Assembly (NCBI GenBank): GCA_011390455.1
Contig: JAABSI010000022.1
Location: 1-35,806, forward strand
Length of the DNA stretch: 35,806 nucleotides
Direction of reading: 5' to 3'
DNA from: Trueperaceae bacterium
GTDB lineage: Bacteria > Deinococcota > Deinococci > Deinococcales > Trueperaceae
The notes under the pieces were generated by a model, which was given only the letters and a program-made list of their open reading frames with translations, ran no database searches and had not been told where the DNA came from. Both the position numbers and the translations under genes were made by a program. The stretch's first letter is position 1. Every line of letters begins with the position of its first letter. Shown one piece after another: positions 8,962-15,596 of the stretch.

Positions 8962-8990
8962 CCGTCGCGCACGCACCGCGTGCGCGACGG
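8962..8990 (+). promoter_or_regulatory. Perfect 13-bp inverted repeat before the first nosL-like gene
   Basis: CCGTCGCGCACGC at 8962-8974 pairs exactly with 8978-8990 across a 3-base ACC loop. No T-run follows, so it is not a standard intrinsic terminator. It ends 36 bases before the nosL-like start at 9027. It could act as an RNA stem (attenuation, end protection or processing between the small first gene and the rest of the operon) or as an operator. Confidence 0.7.
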
Positions 8991-9026
8991 GGACTCGCAC
9001 GCTCCGCGGCCCCTACGAGGTCGCCC

Positions 9027-9779
9027 ATGAGCCAAGGTACCGATCGTCCCGACGCCCGAACCGAACCCGCCCCCGAGACCCTCGACCGCCGCACCGCGCT
9101 GCGCCGCCTGGGCGGCCTCGCCCTCGGCGCCGCTCTGCTCGGCTCCGCCCACGGCCAAGGGATGATGCACGGCCACGGCGCGTCCGGCACCCCCATGCCC
9201 GGCAGTCCGATGGCGGGTGGTGCCGGCCCCGGCGCCGCCGACGCGCCCCCGTCCGGCCCCCGCCCCGCGGGTCGCCCGCACGCCCACGCCGCCCCGTGGG
9301 ACCACGCCACCTGCGCTTTCTGCGGCATGACGATCGCGACCCCGGAGGGCTTCCCGCAGGGCGCCGGGTTCCGCGAGCGCACCTACGCGCAGTGGTCCTT
9401 CGGCGCCGAGGCCCGCCACTTCGAATCGATCGGCTGCGCGCTGAGCTGGGCCTACGCCCACGGCGTCGCGGACGGCGAGGGCGCCGCCCTGTACGTCGCG
9501 GGCTACGACGCCCCGATGGCGATGGACGCCGCCGGTCTGCTCGACGCCCGCTCCGCCACCTTCCTCTGGGCCGAGCGCCTCCCGACGTCGATGATGGCGC
9601 GCTGGGGCGCCTTCGCCGACCAGGGCGCGGCCGCCGCCTTCGCAGCCGCGCACGAGCGCGCCGTCGGGCCGCTGGGCCGCCGCCGCTTCGCCGACCTGAC
9701 CTTCCTGCAGGATCAGGCTCCGCTGCCGCTGATGAACCTGATCCCGCTCCTCGCGCGGGCGGTCGGCCTGGTCGGATGA
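9027..9779 (+). CDS. nosL: NosL-family copper protein with Tat-like leader and Met/His-rich insert
   Basis: 250 residues. NosL proteins bind Cu(I) outside the cytoplasm and pass it to the NosDFY system for maturation of nitrous oxide reductase. The family signature is visible as CAFCGM (C96, C99, M101), followed by the conserved run ERTYAQWSFG, FESIGCALSW and SATFLWAE. The leader, DRRTALRRLGGLALGAALL, has twin arginines and a hydrophobic core and looks like a Tat signal; family members more often are lipoproteins, and no lipobox Cys is present here. Residues 43-65 (GQGMMHGHGASGTPMPGSPM) add Met and His that could bind extra copper. The ATG at 9027 has no strong SD. The end overlaps the next start by 4 nt. 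Confidence 0.88.
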   Translation: MSQGTDRPDARTEPAPETLDRRTALRRLGGLALGAALLGSAHGQGMMHGHGASGTPMPGSPMAGGAGPGAADAPPSGPRPAGRPHAHAAPWDHATCAFCGMTIATPEGFPQGAGFRERTYAQWSFGAEARHFESIGCALSWAYAHGVADGEGAALYVAGYDAPMAMDAAGLLDARSATFLWAERLPTSMMARWGAFADQGAAAAFAAAHERAVGPLGRRRFADLTFLQDQAPLPLMNLIPLLARAVGLVG

Positions 9780-10318
9780 GCGCGCGCCTCGACCGACCGG
9801 TCGCCCGCCGCTCGGTGCTGCGGTGGCTGAGCCGTGCGCCGCTGGTCGCGGCCCTCGCCTGGGGGGGCGCCGCGCGCGCGCAGGCGGACCCGGCCGCACC
9901 GCGCCCCGTGGCCCGCGCCGAGGACCGCTGCCCGGCGTGCGGCATGGCGGTGATCGACGCGCGCTTCGCGGCTCAGGCGCGCGAACCGGGCGGTCGCACG
10001 CTCGTCTACGACGCGATCGAGTGCCTCGCCGACCACCGCAACGGCCACGCTGGACCGGTGCCGGGCGACGGCCCGGCTTGGTTGGCCGACCGCGATGCCT
10101 CGAGCGCCGCCGAGGCCGTCTGGCTCCCCGTGGCCGACGCCGTCGTGCTCCACCACCCGCGCCTGCGGACGCCCATGGGTGGCGGCCTCGCCGCCTTCGC
10201 CGACGTCCCTGCGGCGCTGGCCTTCGCCGAGGCGAACGCCCTGGCGGACGCGACCGCGTACGGCTGGACCGACGTGATGGCGCTGGGCGTGCCGCGCCCT
10301 TGGGTGCCCGTGCGGTGA
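9776..10318 (+). CDS. nosL: Second NosL-family copper protein with Tat-like leader
   Basis: 180 residues. The CPACGM motif (C52, C55, M57) and the following ARFAAQAREPGGRTLVYDAIECL match the NosL pattern; the later PMGGGLAAFADVPAALAFA also fits the family. The leader ARRSVLRWLSRAPLVAALAWGGAARAQA has twin arginines, a hydrophobic stretch and an AxA cleavage site near residue 36, suggesting Tat export. The ATG at 9776 overlaps the stop of the first nosL-like gene (ATGA), implying translational coupling. Two adjacent and rather different NosL proteins suggest divided roles, for example one copper donor and one acceptor; that is inference. The next gene, nosY, again overlaps by 4 nt. Confidence 0.88.
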   Translation: MSARLDRPVARRSVLRWLSRAPLVAALAWGGAARAQADPAAPRPVARAEDRCPACGMAVIDARFAAQAREPGGRTLVYDAIECLADHRNGHAGPVPGDGPAWLADRDASSAAEAVWLPVADAVVLHHPRLRTPMGGGLAAFADVPAALAFAEANALADATAYGWTDVMALGVPRPWVPVR

Positions 10319-11103
10319 GCGGGTCCTCGCGGGACCTGGTGCCTGCGGTCGGCTTCGCCGCCCTGCACCGACGCGAGTTGGCGCGCGATCCGTGGACCTG
10401 GGCGGTGGCGGCGCTGCTGCCCGCGACCGCGCTCGCCTGGCGCGCGGTCGCGCCCGAGGTCGGCGTCGTGTCGATCTTCGGCGTCGCGGCGCTCGTCGGT
10501 CCGCCCGCGGTCGTCGCGCTCGTCGCGCCGCGGTTGGCCCGGCGGGCGACCTGGTCGTTCTGGGGCTCGTTGGCCGTGCGTCCGGGTCGCGCGTTCGTCG
10601 CCGCGTCGGTGGGCGCGACGACGGGCATCCTGCCCCCCGTGCTCGCCGGGGCGGCGCTCGCCGCCGCGGTCGTGGGCGCCGACCTGGCGGCGACCGTCGC
10701 GCTGGTCGCGGCCGTCGCCGCCGTCGTCGTGCCGTACGCGGCCCTGGCCGTGCTGCTCGCCGCCGCCACCCTCGACGCCGCGCGCGCCGTGGCGGCCGGC
10801 GCGGCGGTGTGGGCGGTCGCGACCGTCGCCTACGAGCCGGCGCTGGTCGCGCTGGCGGGGGCCTTCGCCGACCGCCCCTTCGAGCCGTTCCTGGCCGCCG
10901 CGCTCCTCCTCCACCCGGGGGAGCTCGCGCGCCTCGCGCTGCTTCGCGCGCTCGACGCGCCGGTCTTCGTCGGTCCCACGGGGTTGATCGTCGCGCGCTG
11001 GCTGGGCCCGGCGCCGGCGCTCTGGGCGGCCGGCGCGACCGCGATGGCGGGCGGGCTGCTCGTCGCGGTCGCCGGAGCGGTCTTCGCCCGGAGGCCGCGG
11101 TGA
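10315..11103 (+). CDS. nosY: NosY-like ABC transporter permease
   Basis: 262 residues, close to the usual NosY length. The N-terminal segment FAALHRRELARDPWTWAVAALL matches the cytoplasmic lead-in and first helix of NosY/ABC-2 permeases. About six membrane helices follow, rich in Ala and Val. In the known Nos system NosY forms a membrane dimer that links the NosF ATPases in the cytoplasm with the periplasmic NosD, driving copper transfer from NosL. The GTG start at 10315 overlaps the previous stop (GTGA); the end overlaps the nosD start in the same way. The start has no independent promoter. The assignment leans on gene order (L-L-Y-D-F) as well as sequence. Confidence 0.84.
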   Translation: MSGSSRDLVPAVGFAALHRRELARDPWTWAVAALLPATALAWRAVAPEVGVVSIFGVAALVGPPAVVALVAPRLARRATWSFWGSLAVRPGRAFVAASVGATTGILPPVLAGAALAAAVVGADLAATVALVAAVAAVVVPYAALAVLLAAATLDAARAVAAGAAVWAVATVAYEPALVALAGAFADRPFEPFLAAALLLHPGELARLALLRALDAPVFVGPTGLIVARWLGPAPALWAAGATAMAGGLLVAVAGAVFARRPR

Positions 11104-12422
11104 GGCGGCGCGGCGCGGTGCGGGTCGCGGGCCTGCTGGTGCTGCTGGCGCTGCTCGCCGCTCCGGTGGTCGCACGCGAGGTGGCGCTCGCGCCGGGCGC
11201 ACCGCTCCCCGAGCTCGAGCCCGGCGACGTCGTGGTGTTGGGCGTCGGCGTGCACCCGGGCCCGTGGGTCGTCGACGTCGCCGACGTCACGCTGCGGGGC
11301 GATGGCGCGGTCCTGGACGGTGGCGGGACCGGCAGCGCGCTCACGCTCACCGCGCCCGGCATCGTCGTCGAGGGCTTGACCATCGTCGGGGTCGGTCCGG
11401 TCGCCGACCTGTACGCCCCCGACGCCGCCATCGCCGCCTTCGGTTGCCACGGGTGCGCGCTCCTCGGCGTGTCCGCCCCCGGGGCGACGACCGCGGTGCG
11501 CATCGAGGACGCGCGCGACGCCCGCATCGAGGACCTCACGGCGTCCGGCGACGGCCGCGGTCCGGGCGTGACCGCGTACGAGACCCCGGGACTGCGCGTG
11601 CAGGGGGGTCGGTTCACCGGCTTCCTCGACGGCCTCTACCTCGAGCGCGCCGACGGTGGCCGGGTGGCGGACGCGACCGTGGAGCGCAGCGTCCGCTACG
11701 GGCTGCACGTGATGTTCACCGTAGGTGTCGAGCTCCTCGGCAACCGGGTCGTGGACGGCGGCGTGGGCTCGGCGGTGATGTACGGCCGCGACGCGACCAT
11801 CGAGGGGAACCTGCTCGCCGGCCACCGCGCCCCCATGGCGTTCGGCCTGCTGCTCCAGGAGGAGGCGGACGCGCGCGCGATCGCCAACGAGGTGCGCGGC
11901 AACGCCGTGGGGCTGCTGATCGTGGCGGCTCCGGGCGCCCGGGTCGAAGGCGGCACGATCGCCGACAACGGCGTCGGGGCGCTGCTGCAGCGACCGCCGG
12001 TCGCGGGCGCGACCGCCTCCTCGGTGGCGATCGCGGGCGCCGCGTTCGCCGGCAACGCCGCCGACGTGGCGGTCGACGACCCAAACGCGGCCCTGACCCT
12101 GCACGGCAACGCCTACGACCGCGCCCCGCGCCTCGACCTCGATGACGACGGGGTGGTCGACGTCGGGTACGTCGCGACGTCGGCCTTCGCGGCGCGCGCC
12201 GCCCGCCAGCCCGACCTGGCGCTGCTCGCCCATGGCCCGGGCATCGCGCTGTGGGGGCGGCTCGAGGCGCAGGTCCCCGGGGTGCGCGCCGCGACCTTCG
12301 TCGACGCCGCGCCGCGGCTGGCGTCCCCGTCGCCGCGCGCGCCCGGTGCGGGGATCGCCGCCCTCGGGCTCGCGGTCGGCCTCGTCGGCCTCGGCGCCTT
12401 CGCCGCCCGGGGGGCGGCGTGA
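11100..12422 (+). CDS. nosD: NosD-like periplasmic beta-helix protein
   Basis: 440 residues. The signal peptide (RRRGAVRVAGLLVLLALLAAPVVA) exports the protein. Right-handed beta-helix repeats (CASH/parallel beta-helix type) run from about residue 55 to 330; typical rungs are GIVVEGLTIVGVG, ARIEDLTASGDG, GVELLGNRVVDG and ATIEGNLLAG. GLHVMFT and GSAVMYGRDATIEGN are close to the conserved NosD core. A C-terminal hydrophobic segment near 415-437 may anchor it. In the Nos pathway NosD accepts copper from NosL and presents it to apo-NosZ. The GTG start overlaps the nosY stop by 4 nt. NosZ itself is absent from the window, so the client could be encoded elsewhere or be a different copper enzyme. Confidence 0.88.
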   Translation: MRRRGAVRVAGLLVLLALLAAPVVAREVALAPGAPLPELEPGDVVVLGVGVHPGPWVVDVADVTLRGDGAVLDGGGTGSALTLTAPGIVVEGLTIVGVGPVADLYAPDAAIAAFGCHGCALLGVSAPGATTAVRIEDARDARIEDLTASGDGRGPGVTAYETPGLRVQGGRFTGFLDGLYLERADGGRVADATVERSVRYGLHVMFTVGVELLGNRVVDGGVGSAVMYGRDATIEGNLLAGHRAPMAFGLLLQEEADARAIANEVRGNAVGLLIVAAPGARVEGGTIADNGVGALLQRPPVAGATASSVAIAGAAFAGNAADVAVDDPNAALTLHGNAYDRAPRLDLDDDGVVDVGYVATSAFAARAARQPDLALLAHGPGIALWGRLEAQVPGVRAATFVDAAPRLASPSPRAPGAGIAALGLAVGLVGLGAFAARGAA

Positions 12423-13048
12423 CGCCCGCGGCGGCGCTGGAGCTCGAGCGCGCCGCCGTGGTCGGACGCCTCGCGTCGTTCGACCTGCGCGTCGAGGGCG
12501 GCGTCGTGGCGCTCGTCGGCGCCAACGGGGCCGGCAAGAGCACGCTCCTCGCGCTCGCCTCCGGTCGCTTGCCGCCCACGAGCGGCCGCGTGCGCGTGGC
12601 GGGCGCTGCGGCGCGCGATCCACGCGCCGCAGCCGCCCGCGCCGACGTTCCGCAGGCGGTCGCCTTCCCGGGCCGCGCGCGGGTGCGGGAGCTGCTCGGG
12701 GTGGCGCGCGCGGCGCGCGGGGTCTCCGCCGAGGCCGCGGCGTCCGCGGTCGAGCGCCTGGGCCTGGAGCCGCTGCTGCGGCGAACGGCGGGGCGGCTCT
12801 CGGGGGGCGAACGCCAGCGGGTCGCGTTGGCCTCGGCGCTCATGGGCGCCCCCCGGCTGTGGCTGCTCGACGAACCGGCGGCGGCGCTCGATCGCGACGG
12901 CCTCGCGCGGCTCGCCGCCTGGGTCCGGGCGCACGCGGCCGCCGGCGGTGCGGTGCTGGTCAGCGCCCACCGCGACGAGGAGGTGGCCGCCTACGGACCG
13001 GACCGGATCCTGCGGCTCGAGGCCGGGCGCGTCGTCGCCGGTGCGTGA
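12419..13048 (+). CDS. nosF: NosF-like ABC ATPase, short form
   Basis: 209 residues. All ATPase motifs are present: Walker A GANGAGKST (34-42), Q-loop Gln near 79, signature LSGGERQRV (127-135), Walker B LWLLDEP (147-153) and H-loop His184. NosF proteins are usually near 300 residues; this one stops soon after the H-loop and so lacks the C-terminal extension. It powers the NosY permease. The GTG start at 12419 overlaps the nosD stop (GTGA). As the last gene of the overlapping string it completes the L-L-Y-D-F unit. The motifs make the ATPase call firm; the NosF name rests on context. Confidence 0.87.
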   Translation: MTPAAALELERAAVVGRLASFDLRVEGGVVALVGANGAGKSTLLALASGRLPPTSGRVRVAGAAARDPRAAAARADVPQAVAFPGRARVRELLGVARAARGVSAEAAASAVERLGLEPLLRRTAGRLSGGERQRVALASALMGAPRLWLLDEPAAALDRDGLARLAAWVRAHAAAGGAVLVSAHRDEEVAAYGPDRILRLEAGRVVAGA

Positions 13049-13089
13049 GGGTCGGGACGGGCAGCCCGGACGGGGCCCGCTCCGCGCCG

Positions 13090-13095
13090 TAGGCT
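13090..13095 (+). promoter_or_regulatory. Candidate -10 box (TAGGCT) for a leaderless SLC13-type transporter mRNA
   Basis: TAGGCT fits TANNNT and ends 7 nt before the ATG at 13103, the spacing that makes the A of ATG the likely first transcribed base. The intervening GGGCGCC is not a usable Shine-Dalgarno position. No clear -35 is seen. Confidence 0.55.
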
Positions 13096-13102
13096 GGGCG
13101 CC

Positions 13103-14953
13103 ATGAGCGGCGACGCCCTCACCGTCTTCGTCATCCTCGCCGCGACGGTCGCGCTGTTCGTCAGCGACCGCATCCGCCTCGACCTGGTCGCCCTGATGTC
13201 GGCCGCCGCGCTGGTGCTCACCGGCATCCTCACCCCGCCGCAGGCGCTGGCCGGCTTCTCCGACCCGCTCGTGATCACGATCGCCGGCCTCTTCGTGGTC
13301 TCCGGCGCGCTCTTCCAGACCGGCGTCGCCGGTCGGCTCGGGGCTTGGCTCGGGCGCGTCGCGGGCACCGGCGAGGCGCGCCTGACGCTGCTGGTGATGC
13401 TGATGACCGCGGTGCTGTCGGGGATCATGAGCTCGACCGGCACGGTCGCGGTGATGCTCCCCGTGGTCGTCAGCCTCGCTTGGCGCGCCAAGATCAGCCC
13501 CTCGAAGCTGCTGATCCCGCTCTCGTTCGCGTCCCTGCTCGGCGGCATGCTCACGCTGATCGGCACCCCGCCCAACATCGTCGTCGCCGAGCAGCTCCGG
13601 GCGCAGGGGCTCGAGCCGTTCGGCTTCTTCGCCTTCACCCCCTTGGGGATCGCGATGGTGGTGATCGGGACGGCGTTCATGGTCACGATCGGACGCCGGT
13701 GGCTGCCCTCGCGCGCGCCGGCGGACGGGGGCGGCGCCGAGCTCGGCATGAGCGCTCGCGAGCTGGCCGACCGCTACGGACTGCCGGCCCACGTCTTCCG
13801 GCTGGTCGTACCGGCGGGGCACGCGTTGGTCGGGTCGACGCTGGGCTCGTTGCGTTGGCCGGAGCGCTACCAGGTGCAGGTGTTGGCCGTGGATGCCGAC
13901 CCCGATGCCGTGCGCGCGCACCACCGGGCGCGCCGCGACCTCGACCGGTCGAAGCCGCTCAACGCCGCCACCACCCTCGAGCACGACGATCGGATCGTGC
14001 TCCAGGGGCACGCCGACGCGGTCGCCGCCCTCGCGGCGGACGTCGGCCTGCGGGCCGAGCCGGTCGACCCGACCGTGCTGCCGGGCAACCTCGGCGTGGT
14101 CGAGGTCCTCCCCCCGCCGCGCTCGCGCTGGTTGGGGCACTCGCTGCGCGAGCTGGCCTTCCGCGAACGCTACGGCGTCCAGGTGGTCGGCGTGCAGCGC
14201 GGCGGCGCCAGCGTGGCCGAAGGGCTGGCCGAACTGCGTCTGCGCTTCGGCGACACGCTCCTGGTGCAGGGGCCGCGTGCGGCGATCGAGCTCCTCAAGC
14301 GCGAGCGCAACGACGCGGTGGTGCTGGCCGAGCCGGACGGCGGCGCGGTGACCCGGCGCTCCGCCCGGCGCGCGCCGTTGGCGATCGCCATCATGCTCGC
14401 CATGCTCGTGGTCATGACCACCGGTTGGCTCCCCACCGTCGTCGCGGTCGGGCTCGCCGCGATCGCCATGGTGGCGACCGGCTGCCTGTCGATGGAGGAG
14501 GCCTACCGCGCGATCAACTGGGAGAGCGTGGTCCTGATCGCCGGCGTGCTGCCGATGGCGACGGCGCTCGAAGCGACCGGCGGCATGCGCCTGGTGGTGG
14601 ACGCGCTGGTCGCCGGCGTCGGTCCGTACGGGCCGCTCGCGCTGCTCGCAGGGCTCTTCGTGCTCACGTCGCTCGCCAGCCAAGTGATCTCGAACACCGC
14701 GACCGCGGTGCTGCTCGCCCCCATCGCCTTCCAGGCCGGCCTCGACCTCGGGGTGTCCCCCTACCCGCTGCTGATGGCCGTGGCGCTCGCGGCGTCGACC
14801 TCGTTCGCGACGCCGGTGGCGTCGCCGGTGAACACGCTGGTGCTGAACCCCGGCCAGTACCGCTTCGGCGACTTCGCGAAGGTGGGCTTGGCGCTGCAGG
14901 CGCTGGTGCTGGTGGCGACGCTGATCCTGGTGCCGGTGTTCTTCCCGTGGTGA
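13103..14953 (+). CDS. SLC13/DASS-family anion transporter with two RCK_C (TrkA_C) domains
   Basis: 616 residues. The family moves dicarboxylates, sulfate or related anions, usually with Na+ or H+. The transmembrane halves (about 1-200 and 420-616) carry the paired family motifs: [13 protein letters not shown] near residue 110, GTPPNIV near 155, and [14 protein letters not shown] with [15 protein letters not shown] near 530-575. Between the halves are two RCK_C-type domains (about 235-315 and 335-412), with segments such as [11 protein letters not shown] and [10 protein letters not shown]; these often sense a ligand or nucleotide. Substrate cannot be read from sequence. The ATG at 13103 is chosen because of the -10 box just upstream. 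It is separate from the nos operon, with 54 bases between them. Confidence 0.88.
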   Translation: MSGDALTVFVILAATVALFVSDRIRLDLVALMSAAALVLTGILTPPQALAGFSDPLVITIAGLFVVSGALFQTGVAGRLGAWLGRVAGTGEARLTLLVMLMTAVLSGIMSSTGTVAVMLPVVVSLAWRAKISPSKLLIPLSFASLLGGMLTLIGTPPNIVVAEQLRAQGLEPFGFFAFTPLGIAMVVIGTAFMVTIGRRWLPSRAPADGGGAELGMSARELADRYGLPAHVFRLVVPAGHALVGSTLGSLRWPERYQVQVLAVDADPDAVRAHHRARRDLDRSKPLNAATTLEHDDRIVLQGHADAVAALAADVGLRAEPVDPTVLPGNLGVVEVLPPPRSRWLGHSLRELAFRERYGVQVVGVQRGGASVAEGLAELRLRFGDTLLVQGPRAAIELLKRERNDAVVLAEPDGGAVTRRSARRAPLAIAIMLAMLVVMTTGWLPTVVAVGLAAIAMVATGCLSMEEAYRAINWESVVLIAGVLPMATALEATGGMRLVVDALVAGVGPYGPLALLAGLFVLTSLASQVISNTATAVLLAPIAFQAGLDLGVSPYPLLMAVALAASTSFATPVASPVNTLVLNPGQYRFGDFAKVGLALQALVLVATLILVPVFFPW

Positions 14954-15013
14954 GAAACCGCGTCGCCGTCGGGGCTGGAGCCCAGTGGCGCACGGCCTCT
15001 GCCGCAACGGACC

Positions 15014-15042
15014 TTGCGCTGGAGGCCGCGAGTCGCTACGCT
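15014..15042 (+). promoter_or_regulatory. Candidate promoter of the cold-shock gene
   Basis: TTGCGC at 15014-15019 and TACGCT at 15037-15042 are 17 bases apart, the standard -35/-10 spacing; a second box, TACCTT, overlaps at 15042. The predicted start near 15049 leaves an untranslated leader of about 100 nt before the cold-shock gene, in keeping with the long structured leaders of csp genes. Confidence 0.55.
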
Positions 15043-15149
15043 ACCTTCGACCCCGCACCGAATTCGGGCGGGGGGCGCCGGGCGGCGGTCCGGTAACGCA
15101 TGTACCGCACGACGCTCGGCCACCCGGCCGCTCGGCGGCGGTGGAAATG

Positions 15150-15410
15150 ATGGTTGGCAGCATGGCTACAGGTACCGTTAAGTGGTTCAACAACGAAAAA
15201 GGGTTCGGTTTCATCGAGGTCGAGGGCGGCGGTAAGGACGTCTTCTGCCACTTCTCCGCCATCCAGGGCGACGGCTTCAAGAGCCTGAACGAGGGCGACG
15301 AGGTCGAGTTCGACGTCGAGCAGGGCGCCAAGGGCCCGCAGGCGAAGAACGTCACGGTGCTTCGCAGCGCCGGCCCGGCCGCCGGCTCGTCGCGCGGCCC
15401 CCGCTACTGA
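15150..15410 (+). CDS. Cold-shock domain protein (CspA family)
   Basis: 86 residues from the ATG at 15150, or 82 from the ATG at 15162. The second start gives the classical N-terminus [20 protein letters not shown]; the first is placed 4-5 nt after GGTGGA, a usable ribosome-binding site, so it is preferred here. Both nucleic-acid-binding motifs are present: KGFGFIEV (RNP1) and [10 protein letters not shown] (RNP2-like, with Cys replacing the more usual Val/Phe). The fold is a five-stranded OB barrel that binds single-stranded RNA and DNA and acts as an RNA chaperone. The C-terminus ends in a short Gly/Arg/Pro-rich tail ([10 protein letters not shown]). The first codons are noticeably richer in A/T than the neighbours, as expected for a highly expressed gene. 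A strong terminator follows. Confidence 0.95.
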   Translation: MVGSMATGTVKWFNNEKGFGFIEVEGGGKDVFCHFSAIQGDGFKSLNEGDEVEFDVEQGAKGPQAKNVTVLRSAGPAAGSSRGPRY

Positions 15411-15430
15411 CTTTCGCAGGCTGACATCGA

Positions 15431-15467
15431 GCGCCCGGGACCGCTTCGGTCCCGGGCGCTTCTTCGT
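15431..15467 (+). terminator. Intrinsic terminator after the cold-shock gene
   Basis: GCGCCCGGGACC at 15431-15442 pairs perfectly (12 bp) with 15448-15459 around a GCTTC loop, followed by TTCTTCGT. It starts 20 bases after the stop codon and separates the cold-shock gene from the sensor-kinase region. Confidence 0.85.
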
Positions 15468-15509
15468 GGGGCCCGGTCCTGCCGGGCATGCGCACCCCGT
15501 GCCCGCGGC

Positions 15510-15530
15510 GGCTGGTAAGGTGGCGCCACC
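15510..15530 (+). promoter_or_regulatory. Extended -10 promoter, copy 1 of a duplicated leader
   Basis: TGGTAAGGT at 15513-15521 fits an extended -10 (TGn-TANNNT). The surrounding 21 bases recur at 17739-17759 with two differences, and the copy lies 87 bases from g15510 to the ATG, against 89 in the second copy. The leader also shares the last stretch CCGGAGCGCCCCC-ATG. A promoter plus leader duplicated together with the gene is the simplest reading. Confidence 0.6.
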
Positions 15531-15596
15531 CCGAACCCGACGCCCGCGCGTGCCACACGGCGCATGCGCGTGCGCGACGCCCACCGGAGCGCCCCC

